Origin: Solen grandis | Lineage: Eukaryota > Mollusca > Bivalvia > Adapedonta > Solenidae | Direction of reading: 5' to 3' | NCBI GenBank assembly: GCA_021229015.1 | Contig: CM037782.1 | Coordinates: forward strand, 65,410,108-65,474,107 | Length of the DNA stretch: 64,000 nt | Part shown: positions 1 through 8,639 of the stretch, in pieces | Position numbering within the stretch: position 1 is the first letter of the stretch | Layout of the letters: each line of letters begins with the position of its first letter | The notes under the pieces: model-generated | What the model was told of the DNA's origin: nothing | The model's database searches: none | The model's input: the letters and a program-made list of their open reading frames with translations, nothing else | Translations under genes and position numbers: made by a program

Positions 1-140
1 CTAATCACAGGTGGAGGAAGACCCCGAATACACTGCGTCATTTGGGTAGAACCACCGACCTACCGCAAGACAGCTGGAAGGCTTCCTCACATGAAAATCC
101 GAATGACCGTGCCGTGACTCGAACCCACGCGGTCCAAACT
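1..140 (-). mobile_element. tRNA-derived SINE, partial (family A)
   Basis: Read on the minus strand, this piece has a Pol III B-box-like GGGTTCGAGTC near 115-125, followed by a body that recurs at 11133-11280 (GGTCGGTGGTTCTACCC, CACCTGTGATTAG). The copy is cut by the window start, so its 3' end is not visible. The shared head, body order and strand between the two copies are seen directly. SINE status is inferred from the B box and the repeated occurrence. Confidence 0.7.
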
Positions 141-443
141 TGCATAGGCAATGTCTCAATTGCGTTATGTTGCAGGCAGTCACCTATGCATGTGAAGGGG
201 TCATCCGATATTGACCAATTGCGGTAGAAATTGATTCTCAATTGCGTTTTCTGGTCACTTAAAGCTTTGTTTTGTAGCCAGGGTGTCATATGTTGCATTG
301 CATAATGTGCAATTGTCATATATTTCAAATTTGGTTCCGATAAAATGAAATCAATTTAAAGTAAATTACACCCCCCCCCCCTTTCAGCACCTGATGTACT
401 TTAATATGTGTCAAGGATTTTGTCTTTCAAACATGAAATCAAT
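141..443. other. Non-coding stretch with short poly-C
   Basis: No coding signal is seen. It contains several CAATTG/GCAATTG words and an 11-base C run at 371-381. It forms the downstream flank of the minus-strand GTPase gene. Confidence 0.5.
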
Positions 444-1090
444 TTATTGCAAAATACATTTTTTCGTTTCCGCACATGATTCTTCAAAACATTTGTCTAA
501 GATGGTGTCTTTTAAAGCCTTGAAATCATATTTTTCTGGCTCTTCGTTGTCAATAATAAAAACTTTCACATCTTTAAGCGTAATTTGATCCAACTTATAC
601 TTGTACCTCGTTTTAATATCATTTACAATTTCATCTGGACACGTCATTGTTTGTCTCGATTGGTTAAAGCTTTCAATGTCTTGATTAACTTTTGTACGTA
701 CAAAAACCACCGGTTTGTTGAACTTTTTGGCAGTTAACAACAACCACTCATCATCTTCATCAATCTTCGTTTCCACACATACAACAACTATGCTATATTC
801 TTTAAGCTTTACCAGGTTAAGAAAGTTACCTTTGTTCACTTTTGATGTCCCAATTCCTGGTGTGTCTACAAGCTTGACTCCTTCATAATCTTTATATTCG
901 TATTCAGCAGATTCAGTTGTAGTTTCTGTCACGCCTGTTTTAGCTGCTTCTTTTTGATATGATCTGATGCCTCGAAACGCATTAATGAGGCTTGATTTTC
1001 CACTTCCAGTCCTACCAGTAATTACTACCTTCACCTCATTTGGCAATTTAAAAGATTTTTTTTGACGAGCTTTCACTGGTTGACTCGCAA
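444..1090 (-). CDS. IRG-like GTPase, GTPase domain only (terminal exon)
   Basis: This exon encodes a P-loop GTPase resembling the interferon-inducible/immunity-related GTPase (IRG) family, whose members act on intracellular membranes in cell-autonomous defence in vertebrates; a role here is inferred. G1 is GRTGSGKS, G3 is DTPGIGT, and G4 reads RTKVNQD where the family has RTKxDxD, so the guanine-contacting Asp is Asn. The open frame continues upstream to an ATG at 1110-1112, but TTTATTTTTGCAG ends at 1091, a strong splice acceptor, so the exon starts at 1090 and enters in phase 1 (G|TT). The protein stops about 75 residues after G4 and lacks the C-terminal helical domain of its neighbour at 1567-2793. 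The TAA stop lies inside an AATAAA polyadenylation-like signal (443-448). It may be a truncated IRGM-like gene or a decaying duplicate. Confidence 0.8.
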
Positions 1091-1162
1091 CTGCAAAAAT
1101 AAAGCAAATCATTTAGATATCGTCCGAAACAATCACTGTTTTTCGATTTTTAGAAATATCAC

Positions 1163-1232
1163 CGGCAGAGCCTCTTTTTTGTTTCATTCTAGCCGACCCG
1201 TTTAGTATCTTCAGTAAAGCATGATCACTCAT
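1163..1232 (-). CDS. Possible first exon of the GTPase at 444-1090
   Basis: On the minus strand an ATG at 1230-1232 opens a 39-codon frame that ends in TAA at 1113-1115. A GTGATA donor at 1162 would end the exon after 23 codons plus one base. That phase fits the phase-1 acceptor at 1091 and gives a 72-base intron. The joined start would read MSDHALLKILNGSA... into VASQPVK. The evidence is the open frame, the phase match and the position only. The donor is weak and the true upstream exon may lie elsewhere. Confidence 0.3.
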
Positions 1233-1566
1233 GTTAGATAATAAATCAATGTCAATTAAGATTTTTTAGGAATATTCTTTAAAAGAAATAAACGAATGTG
1301 TCACATACTTGGCATAAATCCTTCACATAACGACACATAACGTAACATAACGACGTTATTGCTTTATAACGTTATTATTATTCCTCCTGATGGTTTTTTA
1401 TTGTGAATCCGGTTGAGGACAAATAAAACGTATTAATAGGTTTGCTTTATTCCCCCTCTTATCTTCTCTCTCTCTCTTGTGCTTTACCGTTTAAGAGAGT
1501 AAAATGAAATCGATTTGAATGCAAAATTACACTCTGGTAAAGGAAATTGCATTTTTTTTTTTTTAG
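1233..1566. other. Intergenic spacer between the two IRG-like genes
   Basis: This AT-rich spacer has no further coding signal. It includes CATAACG repeats near 1326-1370, a CT-rich stretch near 1455-1480 and a T run at 1553-1564 beside the stop of the longer GTPase gene. I saw no clear promoter. Confidence 0.4.
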
Positions 1567-2793
1567 TTATTGAAAGATAGCGTCTGTAATTTTAGTCAAC
1601 TTACCAATTTTGTGCAATTTCACGGCATCTTTGTGCATGTCATCTAGGGCTGTTTTTAAGAAAGATGATGTTGTTGCGAAAGAAACTGGCGACATAACCA
1701 GACCTCCTATCAATGGTAAAACAGCCTTACTTGATGCTTTTATTGCGAAAACCGCAGCTGTTGTTGCTGAAGCCATTGCAATCATTCTTACAGTTACTAT
1801 ACCTACTGAAACTCCAGCGAAATCTTTCAGGAAATCTTCCACAGAGTTGTCTATTAATTTTGCTGCTTGTTTTATTCGCTCTTCAGTCAACCCTAATTGG
1901 GATCGGCAAAACATAATCTCTTCTGTGATGACAGCAATATCAGCTACTAGTCCTGTACCTGGTATTGGATTTGCGCCTCCAATTGCTGACAGAAGTGCAG
2001 CTTTGTGTATTCGGTTCTTTAATGCCTTTTTCTTATCATCAAGAATTTTTTCTGAATATACATTAGAAAACGAAAGAACGACAGCTTTTTTTTTTAAACA
2101 GTGACTGTCTGAACAAATCTGGTCTAAAAGATTCATCATTTCATATTTATTCCTATGATGATTTGAAACCAAGAACACGGGACAAACGATATCCATGTCA
2201 GAAAGCCTCTTCAACACGTCGTCTTTTATCTTTTTTATTACATCTGCTGGATTGTGTGTATTGGGGTAATCTTTCTGGTCATTAGCAACATCTAAATCAA
2301 TCTTAGTTCTAATGAAATAAAACACCTTTTTGAGTTTTTTCAGTTCAATTGCTAACCAGTTGTCTATTTCTGTGAAGCGAGTGTACGACAAAATTAGTAA
2401 AAAGTCATATTTTTCTACTTCGATAAAATTAAAATAATCGTCTTTTTTAAACACTGACGTCCCGACACCCGGAAGATCCCAAAATATAATACTTTTGTTC
2501 CGAGGTAATTCAAACCCTTCACGACGTCTTGTACATCCATTAGTTCCTACTTTAGCTGCTCCAGTAACGCCATCTTTCATTTCACGAATAGCATTGATAA
2601 AACTAGATTTCCCTGAACTTGTTCTTCCGACAACACCAAAGTTAACGGGGGCATCTTTCCAATTATTTAGGGAGTTCCGAATCACGGATTCATTAATTTC
2701 ATTGCCACCAGACTCATTTTTTAGCTCTAATAATATATCTCTTATACTATCTTTTTCATCATTTGAATCCCCAAATTCTCTGCTTGTAGCCAT
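1567..2793 (-). CDS. IRG family GTPase, full length
   Basis: This uninterrupted 408-codon gene encodes an immunity-related GTPase. G1 is GRTSSGKS (residues 56-63). The G3 segment is WDLPGVGT (105-112), a hallmark of IRG proteins. G4 is RTKIDLD (162-168). A G5-like LVSN lies at 208-211. After the GTPase domain comes the family's helical domain, with a hydrophobic Gly/Pro-rich segment ending PIPG (276-279) and two further hydrophobic helices up to about residue 375; these may contact membranes. The length matches vertebrate IRGs (about 400-420 aa). As in many IRG genes, the whole protein sits on one exon. The start codon has TTTGTAAT just upstream, and an acceptor-like CACTAATCAG about 20 bases before it may mark a 5' untranslated exon. 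The shorter paralogue at 444-1090 lies downstream on the same strand. Function in the host is inferred from the family. Confidence 0.92.
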   Translation of the reverse strand: MATSREFGDSNDEKDSIRDILLELKNESGGNEINESVIRNSLNNWKDAPVNFGVVGRTSSGKSSFINAIREMKDGVTGAAKVGTNGCTRRREGFELPRNKSIIFWDLPGVGTSVFKKDDYFNFIEVEKYDFLLILSYTRFTEIDNWLAIELKKLKKVFYFIRTKIDLDVANDQKDYPNTHNPADVIKKIKDDVLKRLSDMDIVCPVFLVSNHHRNKYEMMNLLDQICSDSHCLKKKAVVLSFSNVYSEKILDDKKKALKNRIHKAALLSAIGGANPIPGTGLVADIAVITEEIMFCRSQLGLTEERIKQAAKLIDNSVEDFLKDFAGVSVGIVTVRMIAMASATTAAVFAIKASSKAVLPLIGGLVMSPVSFATTSSFLKTALDDMHKDAVKLHKIGKLTKITDAIFQ

Positions 2794-3139
2794 ATTACAA
2801 ACTCTAAGGTGGTAAACTGATTAGTGAGTCCGCCCGTAACCAATTTTGAACGCTTGCTGCGACAAACCTTAGTTGAACACTGGTGGCATGGTAATTCTAA
2901 AAAGGTAAACAACAAAACAAACTAAGAAATCAATATTTTACAAATGAAATAGACTGAAATAGTCCATGATCATTTTCAAATAAATACATGCATAAATCAA
3001 CATTACAGAGCATGGCGGACATAATTTTTTCATAATTCCAAAAATAAATATGTAAGCTTATAAATGACTAGATACGTATACATCTTAAAAGAAATATAGT
3101 AACAAGCCCAATGATTTCACTTTGTAATTTAATTAATTT
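2794..3139. other. Upstream flank of the IRG gene
   Basis: AT-rich with no coding signal and no recognisable repeat. It could hold the promoter or a 5' untranslated exon of the GTPase gene. I could not place a TATA box or start site. Confidence 0.35.
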
Positions 3140-4165
3140 ATTAAATTATTCTAACTTGTGACCAGGTGGGATATAACAAACTTATTTAGATATGTCTTTA
3201 ATGTATATAATACTTTCTGTGCCTGACCCGCGAGTGGTTTGCCGCTAGATTGAAAGAACCACCAGTTGTAAGAACAATCCCAAGATAAGTAAATTTAACA
3301 ACAACTTCAATTTTCTGTTCCTCTAAAGAAAATTAAATATTATTATGAATTCTCCCATCTTTCCTAAAAATAAGATTTTTTGTTTTTCCTTTATTAATTT
3401 TTAATTTCCACTTTGTTCAATATCCACTCAGAATGCCCGAACTGTTTTTGAGATCAGTGTCGGAATTAGCAAAAATAACTATATCATACGCATACATTAG
3501 TAAGAAAAAAAATCAACATGTGCGTATCTATACCCTTAGCACTTTTTAAAGAATAATTCAACTTCTATAATATTTATGTACATAGAAATGTTAAATGGCG
3601 AAAGACACTCGCCTTGTCGAACCCCGAGATTACTCTCAAAAATATCACCTAATTCTTTTTTCATACGAAATTTTGAATGAATATGACCATATATTTTCGC
3701 GAACAACATAATCGAATTGCTTTGAAAATCAATGAAAACACAAAACACTTGTTTATTTAAACCATGAAATACGAATATATTATCAACTGTACCCACTTTG
3801 GCCTTAAACCCCGCCTGGGCCTCAACATAAATATCATTATATCCTGCCTATGACGATAATCTATCATGTATAAATTAAGTGAAAAGTTTGCTTACCTCAT
3901 TTAGAAAAGTGAAACCTCTAAAATTGCGTATACCATTTAAACTGCTTTTTTTTAATGAGGATAATGAAACATTCTGCCCACATCTCAGCACTATTTATTA
4001 AATAACTTAAATATGAAACAAATCTGTCCTTTCCGTGAATTAAAATTTCATTCAATATCGTATAAGGACCAACACTTTTACCTAAACAAGTTTTGAAATT
4101 CCGTTAAGAATTTCTTTTATTGAAAATAAATTAACAAATTACGAAAAAAAAAACAAAAACGTACA
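3140..4165 (-). pseudogene. Non-LTR retrotransposon reverse transcriptase, decayed
   Basis: Reading the minus strand across frameshifts gives, in order, LINE reverse transcriptase landmarks: EILNGI and CLGKSVGP (about 4050-4110), a degenerate NFRGFTFL (near 3920), AQAGFKAKVGTVDNIFVFHGL (3760-3820), CVFIDFQ (near 3715), SNLGVRQGECLSPF (near 3610), MYAYDIVIFANS in place of YADD (near 3490) and FTYLGIVLTTGGSFN (near 3260), then LAGQAQK. One 86-codon frame (3536-3796) is the longest unbroken piece. The catalytic YADD is damaged to YAYD and several stops and shifts are present, so it is dead. The motif order matches the intact copy at 59775-61859, to which it is clearly related. Confidence 0.85.
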
Positions 4166-5812
4166 ACGAGATTCAGAATTCTTTCGGAAGAATATACGGA
4201 TTGTTCTCCTTTGCAGGATACAAGACCGAGTGCTATATGAAGTGCCAGGTTAGTGTTAGTAGAAGTAGTTATGAATACTCTCAACCAATCACATCGCTCT
4301 CATTCGATAAACATTTACAATTACTGGACAAATACGTTCTATATATGTACAATGACATAGGCGGCACACAATTAAATGAAATGATTGGAACACGAAAAGA
4401 TCGTTGTCACGTGACACTCATGTGACATTAGCAACTGTCTACATTGGTTTCAAATCAAATACGAAATGCAAACTCCAATCTATCCTAGTTTCCAAACTAT
4501 TTCCAAAAGCGGCTCGTTTTTCAATACAATGAAAACAGAACAGTGAAATGCACTAAAATGATAGTTATATGAATCTTCGAGAGAGACTTGTATAAGTTAT
4601 AATAACTTGTTTTCCCAATTGACGTAAAAAATAAGTTTAAACTAATCTAACTTTTTTAGAATTATATTTAAATTGACGATCATAATTTCAATCATGAGTT
4701 TTAGGAAGAAAATATAATTATAAGGAAAACAAATAAAAACATACAATTTACCAGAGACACAACTTTTTAATTTCATTCATTAAATTTATGATATTCTTTA
4801 TTTTTAGTATATTTTGGATAAATTGTTATTGTAACAAACTTGAAAACAATATATTTATGACATTTATATGCAAGTTGTGAAAATATGATTAATTGTTAAT
4901 GAAACAGTTATAAACACGATCAAAAAAATTATTGTTTAGTTATTAAAATGTTGTGACATCTATATAAAATGTTAGGACAATTAGAAAAAATATTGGGACA
5001 GTTTTAACATTTATAAAAATTTTGAAACACTTTAAAAAAAGGGGCAATTGAAACATTATTTTAAAAAAAAAAATTATATGAAAAATATTCATAGGGCAAT
5101 TATAAAAAATCATTTTGATCTATTTATTTACATATTCTTTATGTATTTTCCATTGAAGGCACCAATTCAAAATTTGATTTGTCTTGAAAGGCCTTCTTAC
5201 AGGTGCATTCTTTGGCTGATTTCGTCCAAAACATTTGAATAGTCCCTAAAGCTCCCCCTCATCCAAGTACTTGTCCTCAGGAATTTTAATCTCAAAAATG
5301 CCGCACTCATCAGACATTTTAGCGATTTTTGAAATCAAAACATAAGAAGTATCCCCCCCCCCCCCCAGAAATTTAAACGTAGAAGACGATAAGATGAAAT
5401 AAACATCAAACTTTGTATCTTCTTGAAAAGATTAAAGGTAATAAGACTAACAATGACTTTTGTTTATTTTTTTCAGTAAATAGTTTTTGTAAACAACTGG
5501 ATTCATTTATTTTTTACCCCTTGCCGGAAATGCGATATACATGTATAGTGAATGTTTGTTTACATTTGCAATCCACTTTATTAAAAAGAAATGTGGTATC
5601 TGACTCAAGTAATATATTCCTGTTTTTGCATTAAGTAAAGCCGGGAAATCCATTTGTCAAGAGCCGGGATTTCATACTAGCAAATAAGGTTGCATTAAAG
5701 TATAGATAGGTAAATATTAGACGTAATAGTACTCAAGAAAAGTTGTTTAATTAAAATAACTATTTTAAAGTATTATTTTACAAATGTCATCAACACATTT
5801 TAAAATTATTAT
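4166..5812. other. AT-rich non-coding DNA
   Basis: No credible gene is seen. Short open frames at 4201-4425, 5048-5242 and 5413-5634 have low-complexity composition and no recognisable domain. A C run of about 14 bases lies near 5354-5366. On the minus strand an AATAAA signal at 5577-5582 lies about 230 bases past the stop of the membrane-protein exon at 5813-5981 and could be its polyadenylation site. Confidence 0.45.
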
Positions 5813-5981
5813 TTACTTTAATTCTATTGACAGTGAGTAAGAAATATTTACATTATCTAACCGACAGGGATGACCACCTCGTTTAGATGATATGCATATT
5901 TGATATATCAGAAGTAATGTCAGAGCAACGGTAAACACCATCACAGGAATAGCAACAACAAAATATATCAAAGTGTGACAT
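5813..5981 (-). CDS. Terminal exon of a single-pass membrane protein
   Basis: A minus-strand exon begins after the acceptor CCGGTCTGTTTAG (AG at 5982-5983) and runs to TAA at 5813-5815. It completes a split codon (CA|A) left by the exon at 6391-6438. It encodes about 56 residues: a strong transmembrane segment (LIYFVVAIPVMVFTVALTLL), then a basic stop-transfer patch (SSKRGG) and a tail of roughly 30 residues ending in IELK. This is the C-terminal layout of a type I receptor or adhesion protein with a short cytoplasmic tail. I do not recognise the family, and the ectodomain exons were not found in the next 2 kb upstream. The support is splice signals, phase and hydrophobicity. Confidence 0.6.
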
Positions 5982-6183
5982 CTAAACAGACCGGATAATA
6001 GTAGTAAGTATATTCGTCTGTTGCATTCCCTATTTCATTTTCTATGACATTTAAAATTATAATGATAGAAACTATAGATAATAGAAATAAAATAAGGTTA
6101 ATAGTAGTAGTGTAAAATCACTCCTTATATATTTTTATTCTTATTCTGACAACATTTTTTTTATCCGTCTACCTATTTCACTA

Positions 6184-6210
6184 AATCATCATCATCATCA
6201 TCATCATCAT
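6184..6210 (+). repeat. (ATC)n microsatellite
   Basis: About nine uninterrupted ATC/CAT triplets. It lies in the intron between the two membrane-protein exons. Confidence 0.9.
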
Positions 6211-6390
6211 CGCAAACAACAATAACAGAAATGTTGATGTAAAGGAACTTACAATTTCAGCCATTTCAAATAAGAATCATTCTTTGAATAGATAAGTAAA
6301 ATTCACCTTTCATATTTCGATTTAGTACTATTCTCATGTCATAGATCCAAATGTTTATTTAGTACTATAATATAATGGAAGACAACTTAC

Positions 6391-6438
6391 TGTAAATCCC
6401 CCTCATCTGTTCCGTTCTGCCTCTTGTGGATCACTCTC
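6391..6438 (-). CDS. 48-bp internal exon upstream of the membrane exon
   Basis: The minus strand shows TCGATTGCAG (acceptor, AG at 6439-6440), 48 bases, then an ideal donor GTAAGT at 6390. In the frame required by the downstream exon (phase 2 in and out) it reads RVIHKRQNGTDEGDL plus CA, open throughout; one of the other frames has stops. The intron to the membrane exon is about 409 bases. It would encode a short charged juxtamembrane segment. Function is unknown. Confidence 0.55.
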
Positions 6439-6719
6439 CTGCAATCGAACACATTCTGAGTAGTGTTATAATATCTTCTTAATGTTATTTCTTAATGAGA
6501 TTTTACTAAAATCATAAGAAATTATTTACACATAAACATATATCAAAGACAGTTTTGGGAATAGTATGGACGCACTCAGAGAGCTGCAATTTATAGGATA
6601 CTCTTATCGTTTCGTCAAGGTAGAGTGTTCATAAATCAGTTTAAATAGATAAACAGTGGTGTGAGTACGTCTTGTTTGTCACGTATACCATTATTTTGCA
6701 ACCTTATCTTGCCTGACTT

Positions 6720-7030
6720 TCAGTACACCTTTAGTTTGATAACACGTTTTGTTAAGTCCTGCAAAGTTTTCTCACGGTTTTTCACGGCATATACGTGGAG
6801 GGAAAAATAACTGAGCCCCGGTATTAATAAGGCGCTACACTTTGAGGCCCGCGGTCTACCAAGGATATCAGTACGTTCCTTCCCGGTCCGCCACGTTCTA
6901 TTGAGTTCCCTCGCGTTTCTCACGTTCTGACCAAGGTCTGACACTGAAGTACTGTTAAGGCTTTCTACGGATGAAACGTGGACGCCGGGCAACTTTTGGG
7001 CACGTTCGTAAGCACGTTATAAATCAAAGC
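6720..7030. other. GC-richer island with recurring ACGTTC words
   Basis: This segment is clearly less AT-rich than its surroundings. The word ACGTTC/ACGTT recurs at irregular short intervals between about 6870 and 7020 (TACGTTCC, CACGTTCT, CACGTTCTG, CACGTTCG, CACGTTAT). Open frames on both strands (6720-6992 minus; 6971-7240 plus) show no known domain. It may be a decayed mobile element or a relic of another sequence class. I do not recognise it. Confidence 0.4.
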
Positions 7031-7799
7031 GCCAATACTGCTGAGAGAACATCTTTTGTATGCACTAAAGTGGCATTTATTCAAATATTCAAACGATGCC
7101 GTAATCCATATGTCATAAAGACGTTTGCGTTAACATGGTTGTTACAAAAAAGGATGAACACAAAACTTGTTTCAATAAGCACAATGTCCCTCTTTCTTTC
7201 TTTCTTACAGGTATTAAGATTTATTAGATATATGCTTTAAATAAAAAGCAAGCAAATACAGTTAAAAAACGCACACAAATAAATAGCAATGTATACAAAT
7301 ATCTAGTACAAATAAAGCCCAAGTTTATTTCTTAATTAGACTCCCCCCCCCCCCCCCAAAAAAAAATGCAATACCGGTACTTCATTTCTGCAATGTACCA
7401 AGAAAGACTAAAATATCAATTATGCAACTATCAATGATAAAAAAATTTTGAAAGCATGTAATGTGGGGATTTTGACAAATTGCCAATGCCCTACGCTTGG
7501 GTTTTAGAATAAAAAAATGAAATAAATGTGCACATTTATAAGCAATTACATGTGATGGAATTGAATTGTCAATGTTTCAAATATCTCCTAATTATTTGCG
7601 ACTAAGCACATTTACATTTTATTTCCGTTTATTGAACATGCTATTTCCAGTAAAAAAATATTTGCACAGTTCACTTCTATTTCGACTTCCGTAATGAAAT
7701 CGTACTTAAATATACATAAAAATTAACATCACTAGGTGAAAAAATCAGACCTATATCTCTGCGTAGTAAAAGAGGAGGAGAAAATAAATTAATCTAAAC
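7031..7799. other. AT-rich non-coding DNA with poly-C
   Basis: No gene is seen. A C run of 15 bases at 7343-7357 is followed directly by an A run. Confidence 0.5.
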
Positions 7800-7965
7800 T
7801 ATAAGTCGTTTGTTAAAGATACAAACGAAGCGGCTTCCCGTTTGCTTATATCAAAGGTATTGAATATATAAGTTAATATAAAGAAATGGAATAATGATGC
7901 TTAATAATGAAAGATTTAATACGTAAATCATCATTATCATATGAAAATACGTATGTTAAAAAAAA
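7800..7965 (+). repeat. Interspersed repeat, hairpin-ended copy 1
   Basis: This stretch matches, in inverted orientation, 49080-49270: GTTTGCTTATATCAAAGGTA, TATTGAATATATAAGTTAAT and CATCATTATCAT occur in both in mirrored order. The outer end carries an imperfect palindrome (TCGTTTGTTAAAGATACAAACGA). Both copies therefore come from one mobile family. Confidence 0.7.
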
Positions 7966-8639
7966 CATTTTTTTTTCATTTTCATCTTCTTAAGAAGATA
8001 TTGAGAAAGCATAAACATAGAACTTATTTGATTACGCAACCGTTTACTATCATGCAGAAAAAAAGAGGAAAATATTAAGATAATACTATACTCAAGAATT
8101 TTTTCTACGTAATTTAATCGATTTTATTTTTTTATTCTTTATTTAACATCCATTTCTTCGTAAGGATATGACTTAACAAATATTCATTGCAATTTATTCC
8201 ACATAATATAATTGAAATTGTAAAAAAGAAAAAAAAAATACTTTGAAATCTTTGACTTTCAACCTTTCAATTGATTGAGTTTTACATTTGCAAAAATAGT
8301 TGGACACAAAGGCAGAGGTGTAAGCAAATTTTGTTTTATATATTGGTCTCTTTTTACAGATTAAAAAAGGAAACCGTTAGACCTTTAGAAAACATAAAAA
8401 ATCGATATAGGTTTGCAGAAAGCCGTGAAAGCAAATGCAAGAAGTTATCCTTATAGGTTTTCTGGCTCTAGTATAATTATACTAATTCATCTTAAATGCG
8501 ACTCATTTACTCAGAAACGTATAACATTCACTATTAAACACGGGCACTCTTTCCTGCAAAAGAACAATCGGATCTTGCATATTCAACTAACTCAACCGAC
8601 CGCTTTCATTTCTTTCTTCGAATTAATAGATATTTCATG
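7966..8639. other. AT-rich non-coding DNA
   Basis: No credible gene is seen. The overlapping open frames at 8271-8456 and 8413-8640 show no recognisable domain. Confidence 0.4.

Noticed and set aside
4201..4425. 74-codon frame preceded by an acceptor-like CCTTTGCAG
   Set aside because: No known domain, no partner exon and no donor; only a chance acceptor.
6720..7240. Coding genes in the GC-rich island (90- and 89-codon frames)
   Set aside because: Opposite-strand frames overlap, show no domain and have no splice signals.
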